Origin: Acidovorax sp. FHTAMBA
Lineage (GTDB): Bacteria > Pseudomonadota > Gammaproteobacteria > Burkholderiales > Burkholderiaceae_C
Assembly: GCF_038958875.1 (NCBI RefSeq)
Contig: NZ_CP152407.1
Location: forward strand, 1,805,501 to 1,869,500
DNA length: 64,000 bases
Direction of reading: 5' to 3'
Part shown: positions 8,523 to 16,737 of the stretch, one piece after another
Layout: every line of letters begins with the position of its first letter
Position numbering within the stretch: position 1 is the stretch's first letter
The notes under the pieces: model-generated
Database searches by the model: none
Seen by the model: only the letters and a program-made list of their open reading frames with translations
What the model was told of the DNA's origin: nothing
Translations under genes and position numbers: made by a program

Positions 8523-8963
8523 ATGAGGGCTATCTTCATCGACTTTGATGGCGTAGTGCACCCTGCAGGTGGGCCTGTCAGCGCCTGTCTTCCCATTGAA
8601 TGGCTCTCTGATCTGGATGACATTCTCAGCGCGCATCCCCCAGTTCGCATCGTGGTTCACTCCAGCTGGCGCCTCACGTACCCGCATGAAGAGATTCGGG
8701 AATTTTTGAGCGGGCTGAGTGCCCTTGAAATCGATATCGTCGGACCAGGAGAAAAGCTTCAGGCCATCACCGCGTACCTGAGTGCCCACCCTGAGATTGA
8801 GAGCGGACTTGTGATTGACGATGAGCCCAGTGAGTTTCCAGCGGGATTCCCTCTTCAGATGGTGGTCTGTGATCCCGCCATTGGCATCACCTGCCCGCGG
8901 GTCAAGAGCCAGGTCACTGCGTGGTTGAGCCACAAAAAACCCATCCCTTTAGATGGGGAGTAG
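8523..8963 (+). CDS. HAD-like phosphatase-fold protein, left copy (146 aa)
   Basis: The N-terminus MRAIFIDFDGVVHP carries the HAD nucleophile motif DxDG(V)V. Further on are HSSWR (motif II serine region) and VIDDEPSEF (motif IV acidic pair). The overall pattern matches the small HAD domains found in Swiss Army Knife RNA-repair proteins and in stand-alone proteins of unknown role. I start at 8523, where the domain begins; a GTG at 8484 would add 13 residues. Compared with the copy at 11150-11596, the first half is nearly identical and the last 60 residues differ substantially. Confidence 0.7.
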   Translation: MRAIFIDFDGVVHPAGGPVSACLPIEWLSDLDDILSAHPPVRIVVHSSWRLTYPHEEIREFLSGLSALEIDIVGPGEKLQAITAYLSAHPEIESGLVIDDEPSEFPAGFPLQMVVCDPAIGITCPRVKSQVTAWLSHKKPIPLDGE

Positions 8964-9134
8964 CTGTCGGGAAGCGCATGGTGAAAGCGAGTCAGGTCCC
9001 AACTACTACCGCCTGTGTCCATTGACTCGGCAAAGCGTTCGTGCCGCTACGGCGCTCAGACCCATGCACCACTCGCACGCTTCGTCTCAGCCACTTGCGC
9101 TCAATTTTCGCTTCATTCATTTGGGTGAGTCCAC

Positions 9135-9797
9135 ATGAAAAATCCGCACTATGAGTATCTGCGAAGGCGCATGCGCGAGTACCACCGCACGCACCAGTGG
9201 CGCCTGTCGGAGGGCGGTCTGTTCATTCCTCACGCCTACTGGAACATGGGGCCTGACAGCCTGTCGACCTGGGATGACGTTGGATTCATTCTCAATGGAC
9301 GGCGCGTGATCGTCTGGTGGCAACACCCCAGACGGATTTATGGGGAAGCAATTTCCTCCATGGCATGGAAGGAAGCAGGAGATGGCCCTCGCGATGACTG
9401 GCTCTTCGAGGGAGGGACCAAGAACTACAAGATGGTTGGAAAGTCGAAAAGGCGTAAAAAGCTGTTCACCACCACCAGTCGCGCTCCCTCTGAAGCCCAG
9501 ACGGAGCATTACGCAAAGCTTCAGGCAATTGAAGAACGGCTGACGCGGGATGGGATTGACTTGGAGGTCCGCCCATCCTGGAAATGGGAGCGTCTCAATT
9601 GGGCGATGGGCGTCAGCCTTGTGGCGCCGCTTGAAGTCCGGAATGAAAAGGAACTGGCGGAAGTGGCGCGGCTGGCCCGAGCGCTCATCTTGCAGAAAAC
9701 CAGTTTGACCGACGAGTTCCCCGGCCTTGTTTACGACAAAGCAAGCTGGCTTCGTGAGCAGGCGTTATTGACCCACACCCGTGACGCGAAAGCCTGA
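9135..9797 (+). CDS. Hypothetical protein (220 aa) inside the inverted-repeat cassette
   Basis: Soluble, basic and aromatic-rich (IVWWQHPRRIY, WKWERLNWAMG), with no signal or membrane segment. I do not recognise a family. Two similar long helices follow at residues 120-200. It is followed 61 bases later by another unknown gene on the same strand, so the two are likely an operon. Location between two inverted copies of a HAD gene suggests a cargo or defence-type cassette, but no catalytic motif supports that. Confidence 0.6.
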   Translation: MKNPHYEYLRRRMREYHRTHQWRLSEGGLFIPHAYWNMGPDSLSTWDDVGFILNGRRVIVWWQHPRRIYGEAISSMAWKEAGDGPRDDWLFEGGTKNYKMVGKSKRRKKLFTTTSRAPSEAQTEHYAKLQAIEERLTRDGIDLEVRPSWKWERLNWAMGVSLVAPLEVRNEKELAEVARLARALILQKTSLTDEFPGLVYDKASWLREQALLTHTRDAKA

Positions 9798-9858
9798 CGA
9801 GGCGCTTGAGGTGTCATGGGAGATACCCACTGTACGAGGCAATTTGAAAGGAATTGAT

Positions 9859-10230
9859 ATGACGACTGACCGCGCCAGCTATCCAGGCGTACCGGATGAT
9901 TTTCCGGTGAGTGCAATTACATCTGCCATTGGTGGAGCTCATCCAAAAATGAGCCTTGTTGACGAAGATGGAAAGTTCTATGCACCGGGCACTGCGCCCT
10001 CAGAGGTCACTGCTGCTTTCCACATGTGTGACGATCTGGTCTCGCAGATGGTCCCGTACTGTCAACGAAAGCTGGCGACCTTCGAAGGGGACCAGCAAGC
10101 AACCGTGAAGGCTGCATTAAAAGGTCTTGTGGCCAAGCGATGGTGCTCTGATGCGCAGTGCGTCTGGATCATGCGCAGAGTTGTTCGAGAACTGCAGTGG
10201 CCTGTGGGCGACAGTGCTTTGGAAATTTGA
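9859..10230 (+). CDS. Hypothetical protein (123 aa)
   Basis: Begins at the ATG at 9859 behind GAAAGGA. It is a small cytoplasmic protein with three cysteines and an amphipathic C-terminal half (VSQMVPYCQRKLATF, WIMRRVVRELQW). Family not recognised. It lies downstream of the 220-residue unknown gene and convergent with the DUF2384-like gene at 10271-10636. Confidence 0.6.
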   Translation: MTTDRASYPGVPDDFPVSAITSAIGGAHPKMSLVDEDGKFYAPGTAPSEVTAAFHMCDDLVSQMVPYCQRKLATFEGDQQATVKAALKGLVAKRWCSDAQCVWIMRRVVRELQWPVGDSALEI

Positions 10231-10270
10231 GCCCATGAGCTTGTCATCGTATGCCGTTAACAGGAAACAG

Positions 10271-10636
10271 CTAAATACCTTTTTGACTTTCTCGCTCTTG
10301 AACTGGCAAAGCCTCAATCTCGCTCATGAAGTCCGCACTGGCGCGGCTCCCCGATGACAACAGGATTGACATGACTTTGTCAAATCCAGCGGGGCTTCGC
10401 GCCACCTCCTCAGGGCAAGCTCCATCAAGCTGCGAGTTCGGCGCGGTCAGCCAATCCTGCACCTTATTCCACGAGTGGAAGGCCACGAAAGCAGCGTGAT
10501 CAAGCGCCATCAATCTCTCATAGTCCGGACTTCCAAATTCGCGGCCTACAGGTGGCGCATCCAGCCAAGCATTGTCCTCACTCGAATCAGGGAGCGAAAA
10601 ATTCCTCCAGTGTTTCCGGGCTTGGTTTTTCGACAT
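10271..10636 (-). CDS. DUF2384 (MbcA/ParS/Xre antitoxin C-domain)-like protein
   Basis: 121 residues from the ATG at 10636. The stretch VQDWLTAPNSQLDG, then PEEVARSPAGFDKVMSILL, fits the W-xx-PN-xxL-x-G-xx-P pattern and the gly/val/leu helix of the toxin-binding domain of Xre/ParS antitoxins that pair with RES-domain toxins. No RES-type toxin is adjacent; the neighbours are unknown proteins. The N-terminal 60 residues are not a clear helix-turn-helix. A longer ATG at 10768 is possible. No gene is seen from 10637 to 11149. Confidence 0.55.
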   Translation of the reverse strand: MSKNQARKHWRNFSLPDSSEDNAWLDAPPVGREFGSPDYERLMALDHAAFVAFHSWNKVQDWLTAPNSQLDGACPEEVARSPAGFDKVMSILLSSGSRASADFMSEIEALPVQERESQKGI

Positions 10637-11149
10637 GGCCAATGTTACTTGTGGCGACGTTTTTTGTGCAATGCCAGCAGCTCGCTCATGGTGAATCGCC
10701 ATTTGGGGGACAAGCGAGCCTGGAGGCTGGGCAAGGCCCGAGGCACAGCAGGGCGATCTCAAAACCATGCCCAGATGCGGCGCAACAATGCGGGAGCTGG
10801 TCTGGCAGGACGGAATACGTAACGGGCTGGTTTGTACATGGCCATATCTGTGCGGGATTTCACGATACTGTACAAAACATCAGTATTTTGCACAAGCCCG
10901 CCACTGTACCCCCAGGCACGTCGCCAAAGGCATCAGAATCTCCGCGCTAGCGTTCCCTGCACCGCCGGATTTAAGCCTGTACGGCCACGAGGTGATGATG
11001 CTCAGGAGGACATTCGCCGTGCACCGCTCATAACAGGAAAACTTCGGCTTGGCATCGTGGGCAGTAACTTGCGTCACTTCGGATTCGTCACGAGCGGATT
11101 TCGCGGGGAGACTGTCTCAGAGGCCGCCCCACCATCACCGTATGCGTCG

Positions 11150-11596
11150 TTACAGCCGCTCTGCATCCAGAGGGATGGGTCCTACGTGGTTCAGCCACGC
11201 CGTGATCTCGTTCTGCACGGGCTGGCAGGAGATGCCAGTCGTGGGATCACAGGCAACAACCTGAAGCGGGAACTCAGCCAGAAATTCGCTGGGCTCATCG
11301 TCAATCACAAGGCCGCTCTCAATCTCAGGGTGGGCACTCAGGTACGCCGTGATGGCTTCACGCTTTTCTCCTGGCCCGACGATATCGATTTCAAGGGCAC
11401 TCAGCCCGCTCAAAAATTCCCGAATCTCTTCATGCGGGTACGTGAGGCGCCAGCTGGAGTGAACCACGATGCGAACTGGGGGATGCGCGCTGAGAATGTC
11501 ATCCAGATCAGAGAGCCATTCAATGGGAAGACAGGCGCTGACAGGCCCACCTGCAGGGTGCACTACGCCATCAAAGTCGATGAAGATAGCCCTCAT
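11150..11596 (-). CDS. HAD-like phosphatase-fold protein, right copy (148 aa)
   Basis: Same fold and motifs as the left copy (DFDGVV, HSSWR, VIDDEPSEF). The first half is nearly identical; the second half has diverged (for example FPLQVVACDP versus FPLQMVVCDP) and the C-terminus ends differently. Thus these are two older paralogues whose 5' parts have been homogenised. It is followed upstream by the identical 85-aa gene. Confidence 0.7.
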   Translation of the reverse strand: MRAIFIDFDGVVHPAGGPVSACLPIEWLSDLDDILSAHPPVRIVVHSSWRLTYPHEEIREFLSGLSALEIDIVGPGEKREAITAYLSAHPEIESGLVIDDEPSEFLAEFPLQVVACDPTTGISCQPVQNEITAWLNHVGPIPLDAERL

Positions 11597-12171
11597 TGTT
11601 TCTTGCCTGTGTGGGTCCGTCTCGCGGGCGTCCACGCGAGTGAGACGGTCATCGCACTAACGGTTCGATGGATGCGAGCAGGCTCATGCGCCGTAGAACA
11701 CGTCCTATTGGCATGCACGCATCGGCATCAGCTTGAATGGCGTAGATCTCTGCCGTCGTGAGCGGCCCGTCGTCCGGCGAATATGCCGGCAACTTCTCGT
11801 TCGCCAGCTTGGCAAGAGGCACGCGCGACTTGGATCGCGTGACACCTGCAGGGGTGCCCTGCAAATCAAACTGCAGCGACTGCTGAGGAGTTGACGGTCC
11901 CGTCATGTTGAACCTTCAATCGACATTGTGTTGGCGGAGCGGGGTGCCCCATTGTGAGCGTGACTCACAAGAGGAGTAAATCACTCCTCAGTTCAGTTGC
12001 GAAACCACAAGCCTTGGCAAGAACTCAACCCCCGTGCGCTTCACCAGCTCTTCGTAGGTGATGGGCCTGCCGACCCGCTCCCCCTCCCGGTTCTCCTGCC
12101 AATGCGCCCAGGCTCTGTTGTCGTGCTGGTCGTACACGAGCTTGAACAGGTAGGCTGGAACCCGACCCCGT
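11362..12171 (-). repeat. Right arm of the 0.8-kb inverted repeat
   Basis: Reverse-complement partner of 7947-8757; one base shorter because a four-G run is three G here. The sharp end at 12171 falls inside the endonuclease gene, which continues only on this side. No recombinase gene or short crossover site is visible in the arms. Confidence 0.85.
11649..11906 (-). CDS. Hypothetical protein (85 aa), right-arm copy
   Basis: Identical in sequence to the protein encoded at 8213-8470 and in the same order relative to the HAD gene. The palindrome TTGTGAG-N5-CTCACAA lies upstream at 11952-11970. Unrecognised family. Confidence 0.55.
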   Translation of the reverse strand: MTGPSTPQQSLQFDLQGTPAGVTRSKSRVPLAKLANEKLPAYSPDDGPLTTAEIYAIQADADACMPIGRVLRRMSLLASIEPLVR

Positions 12172-12799
12172 TGTTACCGATGCGGGGACTCTCCGGGGTG
12201 AACACCGGCCCGGTGATCACGAACACATCGCCCTTGGCCCGCCGGATATACCGGCGAGTGTCCTGCTCGATCTTGGCCCAGGCACCACCGTTGTGCTGGA
12301 TGTCCTGCGGCACCATGTTGGCCAGGCTGAAGCTCTGGGCCATGGCTGTTGGTGTCGGCATGTCTCCTGCAGGGGCCATGTGGCCACGGGAGTAGCCCGA
12401 GCGCTTGTAGTCCTCCAGTTCTGCCCGCTCGCCACGGGGGAGGCGCGCGTCGGCAAAGAACTTGGTCGCTCTCTTCTCGTCGGCATCCTCGATGGTTTGG
12501 CGGTTCAGGCGCTGCGCCACATAGACCGGCGTCCTGGTCTCCCCGCTGTGCAAGATTGCAAACGCTTCGTAGCACAGCTCGCGCAGCTTGGGACGTGCCG
12601 GTATGGCGGGTGGTTTGCCATCCACGAAGAACTGAGGGCATTGCGCAAATCGGGTCGGATGTCCTGACGCACTGTCCAGCGCTTCAAAGACGGAGAGCCG
12701 GGCATGGGCTGCGCTGGCAACGGTCAGTGCCAGGATTGTGGTCAGGCGCAGCATGCGCGACCACAGCGCGGTCTGTTTCATTTCAAACGGTTGGTTCAT
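11988..12799 (-). pseudogene. DNA/RNA non-specific endonuclease, frameshifted near the C-terminus
   Basis: The N-terminus has a signal peptide (ending ASAAHA) and the central part the NUC1-family signature SRGHMAPAGD with the catalytic His, followed by NMVPQDIQHNGG and VITGPVF. At about 12159-12162 a four-G run has become three G; the frame then runs into a nonsense tail of about 40 residues. One added G restores VPAYLFKLVYDQHDN to RLVVSQLN and a stop at 11988, as the truncated copy in the other arm proves. The product may still fold, but its last 60 residues are wrong. It would be a secreted nuclease. Confidence 0.8.
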
Positions 12800-12854
12800 T
12801 ACTGAGTTGAGAGGGGGACAAGGTACTCCAAAGTCTCTTCAGGATCGCGTGGAC

Positions 12855-13010
12855 CTATCCCGCCCGCAGGCCCCCGGCGGGGAAGGGTCGCAGGAATTCC
12901 ATGCTGCGGGTCGCGGGTGCTTGCAGCCAGTCTTCGAACTGTTCCGGTTCCAGAATCACCACCATGCGCTTCTCATCCGTGGGTTTGTGGAACCAGCTGA
13001 CTCGGGCCAC
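12855..13010 (-). pseudogene. C-terminal fragment of a SOS-response-associated peptidase (YedK/HMCES)
   Basis: The stretch FHKPTDEKRMVVILEP, then FEDWLQAP and LRPFPAGGLRA, matches the end of SRAP-domain proteins, which crosslink abasic DNA. The catalytic N-terminal Cys and the glutamate are absent because the upstream part is missing. The open frame extends to 13127 but residues before FHKP do not fit the family. It is a scar of an earlier gene next to the nuclease. Confidence 0.6.
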
Positions 13011-13195
13011 TATGTCTTTCCACCTGCGCGCAAGTTCAACAACTCGGCGCCAACTCACGCAGCTCCTTAACAACGATGTCATCGAGCTGTCCTGATTCTG
13101 TTGGGGTGCGCTCCCTACGATGAACACATCTCCTCAACGCCTAAGCAAGGCATGAGAGATGCAATTTTCGTCCACTTTGTTAAGGAGCTTCAACC

Positions 13196-13546
13196 ATGAT
13201 CCAACAACGCCTCTCCCTGTCTTCCATGATCGCAGCCGCAGCCTCAGTGGTTGCCCTGGGCCTCCCAGGGATGGCTTCTGCCGCATACGAACATCCTGCC
13301 AACAATGAAAAGGGCGTAATCGTTCACCCGGAACACTTCAAGAGCGAGAAGACGCGAGAGCAGGTTATCGCAGAAACCAAGGCTGCTATGCAGCAAGGAC
13401 TCCTTTCTTACGGAGAAAGCAACTTCCCGATCCGCACACCTGATGCAGCTGGTCCAGGCAAGACGCGTGCGCAAGTAATCAACGAACTGCGGAATGAGTC
13501 CCCTGCCGAACGCGATGCGCGTCTGCGTCTTTACTACCAGGGCTGA
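13196..13546 (+). CDS. DUF4148 domain protein (116 aa)
   Basis: Signal peptide (ending GMASA), then a linker containing VIVHPEHF and two KTR(E/A)QV motifs, each followed by a short helix. AAGGAGC lies about eight bases before the ATG. Exported protein of unknown function. The VIVHPEHF segment resembles DIVHFTPEH of the small protein at 29060-29362, suggesting a shared, perhaps metal-related, N-terminal motif. From 13547 to 13953 I see no supportable gene. Confidence 0.75.
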   Translation: MIQQRLSLSSMIAAAASVVALGLPGMASAAYEHPANNEKGVIVHPEHFKSEKTREQVIAETKAAMQQGLLSYGESNFPIRTPDAAGPGKTRAQVINELRNESPAERDARLRLYYQG

Positions 13547-13953
13547 TTGCCTAAGTTGGTGTCGCAGAAAGCTTTGGAATCCATTCTGTTGGATCGTTGG
13601 CGTCGGCCTGACTGACCTCTTGTCAGTCCAGGCCGCCGCCCGAATTTCCCTGACTCTCAACCGCCGACACACTGTCGCGAGAAGAGCTACGGACCGAGTG
13701 GGTGGCGCGAGGGCAGTCGGCCGGGGCGCATCGTACCGCGCATGCGAAAGCGACAGTCAAAACCCTATCCTTGGCTGAAGACACCCAGATCCCACGCTCA
13801 CACCCAGGTCAAGCGCTACGGCCATGATTGGGCGACAAAGTAGGTGCCATTCGCCTGATCAACAAACGAGCGGCAGTCTGGTCTAAATTTCACCGGAGGC
13901 AACATGAAAGGGTACTGTTCCGCCGATGGAAGCCCTGTTGGCGTTTGGTATTC

Positions 13954-14141
13954 TTATAGTATCAGCCTGCTTGGAAATTCGAGGCTGAACTTTGTTCTCC
14001 CCGAGCCGGATTCAACCGTCACACGTCCTCCGTGCGCTTGTGCAATGGCCCGGGTAATTGATAGTCCGAGGCCAGCACCATCGGATTGTGGGTGCGACCG
14101 AGACGGGTCGGCACGGTAGAAGCGGTCAAACAGACGAGGAA
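13954..14141 (-). pseudogene. C-terminal fragment of a heavy-metal sensor histidine kinase
   Basis: The frame reads PRLFDRFYRADPSR, then SDGAGLGLSITRAIAQAHGG and a stop at 13954. This is the ATP-binding G2 box and end of a CopS/CusS-type kinase. It starts exactly where the IS21 end begins (14142), so the kinase was cut by that element or by recombination through it. It differs in sequence from the two complete copS genes, so a third kinase once existed here. Confidence 0.75.
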
Positions 14142-14171
14142 TGTTGGCGCCGATTCAAAATTGAGCCACCG

Positions 14172-15782
14172 TGGGGGGTGCGGACGAAAACTTGGACTAC
14201 TAGAAGGTAGTTCATGTATTCCTACGAAGACCGAATCCGAGCCGTTGAGCTCTACATCAAGCTCGGCAAACGCACCAGCCCGACCATCCGTCAGCTGGGT
14301 TACCCAACCAAGAATGCATTGAAGGGGTGGTACCGCGAGTATCAGCAGCGGCTCGACCTGCCGCTGGGATATGCCCGTCGGGAGCCGAAGTTCTCGCAGG
14401 GCCAGAAGGCAGCGGCCATCGAGCACTACCTCACACATGATCGATGCATCGCTGCCACCATGAGGGCGCTGGGCTATCCAGGGCGTGGAACGCTAACCAA
14501 GTGGGTCCGCGAGGCATTCCCTGAAGCCAGGATGGCCCTTGTCGGCAGTGTGGGCCAGCGAAGATATCCCGAGAGCTTGAAGCACGCGGGAGTGATGGAG
14601 CTTTGCACCCGGCAGGAAAGTGCACAGGCTGTTGCCGACAGGCTCGGCGTGTGCCGGCCAACGTTGTACAACTGGAAGAACCAGCTTCTGGGGCGTGAGA
14701 CACCCGCATCAATGAAACACACCAATCAATCTCCGCAGGCGCGAGAGCGTGAAGAGCTCGAGCGCCAGGTTGAGATACTGCGCCTCGAAGTCAGGCAACT
14801 GCGCCTTGAGCAGGACCTCTTTAACAAGGCCAATGAACTGTTAAAAAAAGGCCTGGGCGTCGATCTACAGCTCCTGTCCAACCGGGAGAAGACACTGCTG
14901 ATTGACGCCCTCAAGGAGCACTATGACTTGCCTGAGCTCCTTGGACAGTTGGGTCTTGCACGTAGCTCGTACTTCTACCATCGGGCCCGCACAGCGGTCG
15001 GCGACAAGTACCTTGGGGTGCGCCAATCCCTCACCGAGATCTTCGAGTCAAACCACCGCTGCTACGGCTACCGCAGGCTGCAGGCCTCGCTGACCAAGCA
15101 GGACGTCACCATCTCCGAGAAGGTGGTGCAGCGGCTGATGAAACAAGAAGGCCTGGTCGTTGCAAAGCCAAAGCGGCGCCGTTACGCGTCGTACCTCGGC
15201 GAGATCAGCCCCGCACCCGAGAACATCATCAACCGTGACTTCCAGGCTGCAGCCCCCAACGAGAAATGGCTGACCGACATCACAGAGTTCCAGATCCCTG
15301 CGGGCAAGGTGTACCTGTCACCGATCATCGATTGCTTCGACGGGATGGTGGTGAGCTGGACCATTGGCACGAGCCCGGACGCTGAACTGGTCAACACCAT
15401 GCTGGATGCTGCTATCGAGACAGTGGCAGAAACCACCGCTAGGCCGGTAGTTCATTCCGATCGCGGAGGGCACTACCGCTGGCCTGGCTGGCTATCGAGA
15501 ATGAGCGATGCCAAACTCACCCGCTCCATGTCACGTAAGGCGTGCTCGCCTGACAACGCGGCGTGTGAGGGCTTCTTCGGCCGGCTGAAGAATGAGCTGT
15601 TCTATCCTCGGGACTGGAAGGGCACGACCATCGAGCGGTTCATTGAGGTGGTCGACGACTACATCCGCTGGTACAACGAGAAGCGGATCAAGATCTCTCT
15701 TGGCTCCCTCAGCCCTATCGAATACCGGGTGAGCCTTGGACTTGCGGCATAAAACCAGTCCAAGTTTTTATCCGCACCCCCA
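14172..15782 (+). mobile_element. IS3-family element nested in the IS21 end
   Basis: Inverted ends share TGCGGA and AAAACTTGGACT (left TGGGGGGTGCGG, right complement TGGGGGTGCGG). A 3-bp duplication CCG (14169-14171 and 15783-15785) flanks it, as usual for IS3. Removing the element restores a continuous IS21 end identical to the one at 45975-46028. It is therefore the younger insertion. Confidence 0.88.
14214..15752 (+). CDS. IS3-family transposase, single-frame (512 aa)
   Basis: The N-terminal third has two helix-turn-helix units and a coiled coil (ELERQVEILRLEVRQLRLEQ). The C-terminal rve integrase core has NEKWLTDITEF (first D), HSDRGGHY (second D) and PDNAACEGFFGRLKNE (E). Most IS3 elements make this protein by a programmed frameshift between two frames, whereas here both halves are in one uninterrupted frame. 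It is intact. Confidence 0.9.
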   Translation: MYSYEDRIRAVELYIKLGKRTSPTIRQLGYPTKNALKGWYREYQQRLDLPLGYARREPKFSQGQKAAAIEHYLTHDRCIAATMRALGYPGRGTLTKWVREAFPEARMALVGSVGQRRYPESLKHAGVMELCTRQESAQAVADRLGVCRPTLYNWKNQLLGRETPASMKHTNQSPQAREREELERQVEILRLEVRQLRLEQDLFNKANELLKKGLGVDLQLLSNREKTLLIDALKEHYDLPELLGQLGLARSSYFYHRARTAVGDKYLGVRQSLTEIFESNHRCYGYRRLQASLTKQDVTISEKVVQRLMKQEGLVVAKPKRRRYASYLGEISPAPENIINRDFQAAAPNEKWLTDITEFQIPAGKVYLSPIIDCFDGMVVSWTIGTSPDAELVNTMLDAAIETVAETTARPVVHSDRGGHYRWPGWLSRMSDAKLTRSMSRKACSPDNAACEGFFGRLKNELFYPRDWKGTTIERFIEVVDDYIRWYNEKRIKISLGSLSPIEYRVSLGLAA

Positions 15783-15951
15783 CCGTGCCGATTGAATTTT
15801 GAGCCAGGGCTATTGGCCAACCTGTGAAGGCTGGCTGTGGATAAGTGTAGTGCCTGGGGCTTGTTTCTTCTCCTTGATGGACCGACTCGGTGGTCGTCGT
15901 TGAGGGCAAGCCGCGCAGGGCGAAGCCCGTAGCGGCTTGCCCTTGAACCGA

Positions 15952-16737
15952 TCAGAACGGCTCAGCCTTCTTGGCCTGTTCGCGTGCCTTGATGCGTTTC
16001 TTGGCCACGGCCGTGCTGTGCATGAACCGATGTGATTCGTTGCCCGTCTCCACGATGTGGCAGTGGTGCGTGAGCCGGTCCAGCAGCGCCGTCGTCATCT
16101 TGGCGTCACCGAATACGCTGGACCATTCCTTGAAGTCGAGGTTGGTTGTGATCATCACGCTGGTGTGCTCGTACAGCTTGCTCAGCAGGTGGAACAGCAA
16201 GGCCCCGCCCGCCTGGCTGAAGGGCAGGTAGCCCAGCTCATCGAGGATGACCAGATCCATGCGCTGCAGAGTTGCAGCGATGCGCCCCGCCTTGCCTTGG
16301 GCCTTCTCCTGCTCCAGCGCGTTGACCAGATCTACTGTCGAGTAGAACCGCACCCGTGAGCCATGGCGAGTGATGCCCGCCACGCCGATGGCCGTGGCCA
16401 GATGCGTCTTGCCTGTGCCGGGGCCACCGACCAATACCACGTTGTGCGCCTGCTCTGCGAACGCCATGTTGGCCAGCTGCTCGATGAGCTTTTTGTCCAC
16501 AGGCGAGCACTCGAAGTCAAACCCAGCCAGGTCGCGGTGAACAGGGAATTTGGCCGCGTGCATCTGGTAGCTCACGGAGCGCATGGCCCTGTCCGTGACT
16601 TCCGCTTGCAGCAGGTGCTCCAGCAGCCAGCGCGAGCTCTCCAGCGTGGCCTGGCCGCCCTGCTTGGCCAGGTCTTCCCAGGCCCCTGCCATGCCGTACA
16701 AACGCAGCTCTTTGAGCTCCTTGTCCAACTCACGCAT
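15952..16737 (-). CDS. istB: IstB-like AAA+ helper of IS21 (copy A)
   Basis: 261 residues from the ATG at 16737. Walker A GGPGTGKTH, Walker B VILDELGYLPF, and a DnaC-like C-terminal half. Helps IstA choose targets. Nearly identical to the copy at 45045-45830. The gene is intact but its partner istA is truncated here. Confidence 0.9.
   Translation of the reverse strand: MRELDKELKELRLYGMAGAWEDLAKQGGQATLESSRWLLEHLLQAEVTDRAMRSVSYQMHAAKFPVHRDLAGFDFECSPVDKKLIEQLANMAFAEQAHNVVLVGGPGTGKTHLATAIGVAGITRHGSRVRFYSTVDLVNALEQEKAQGKAGRIAATLQRMDLVILDELGYLPFSQAGGALLFHLLSKLYEHTSVMITTNLDFKEWSSVFGDAKMTTALLDRLTHHCHIVETGNESHRFMHSTAVAKKRIKAREQAKKAEPF

Larger units (their letters stand above)
7947..8757 (+). repeat. 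Left arm of a 0.8-kb inverted repeat
   Basis: This 811-base stretch reappears in reverse at 11362-12171 with only a few differences, one of them a missing G in a G run. It carries the C-terminal end of an endonuclease gene, a palindrome, an 85-codon gene and the first half of a HAD gene. Outside the arms the endonuclease flanks are unrelated. On the HAD side the sequences stay homologous but drop abruptly in identity. Between the arms lie about 2.6 kb of accessory genes. Confidence 0.85.

Noticed and set aside
13903..13953. Short plus-strand start (CGGAGG then ATG, MEALLAFGIL in another frame)
   Set aside because: A good ribosome site but the frames run into the antisense of the kinase fragment; too short to assign.
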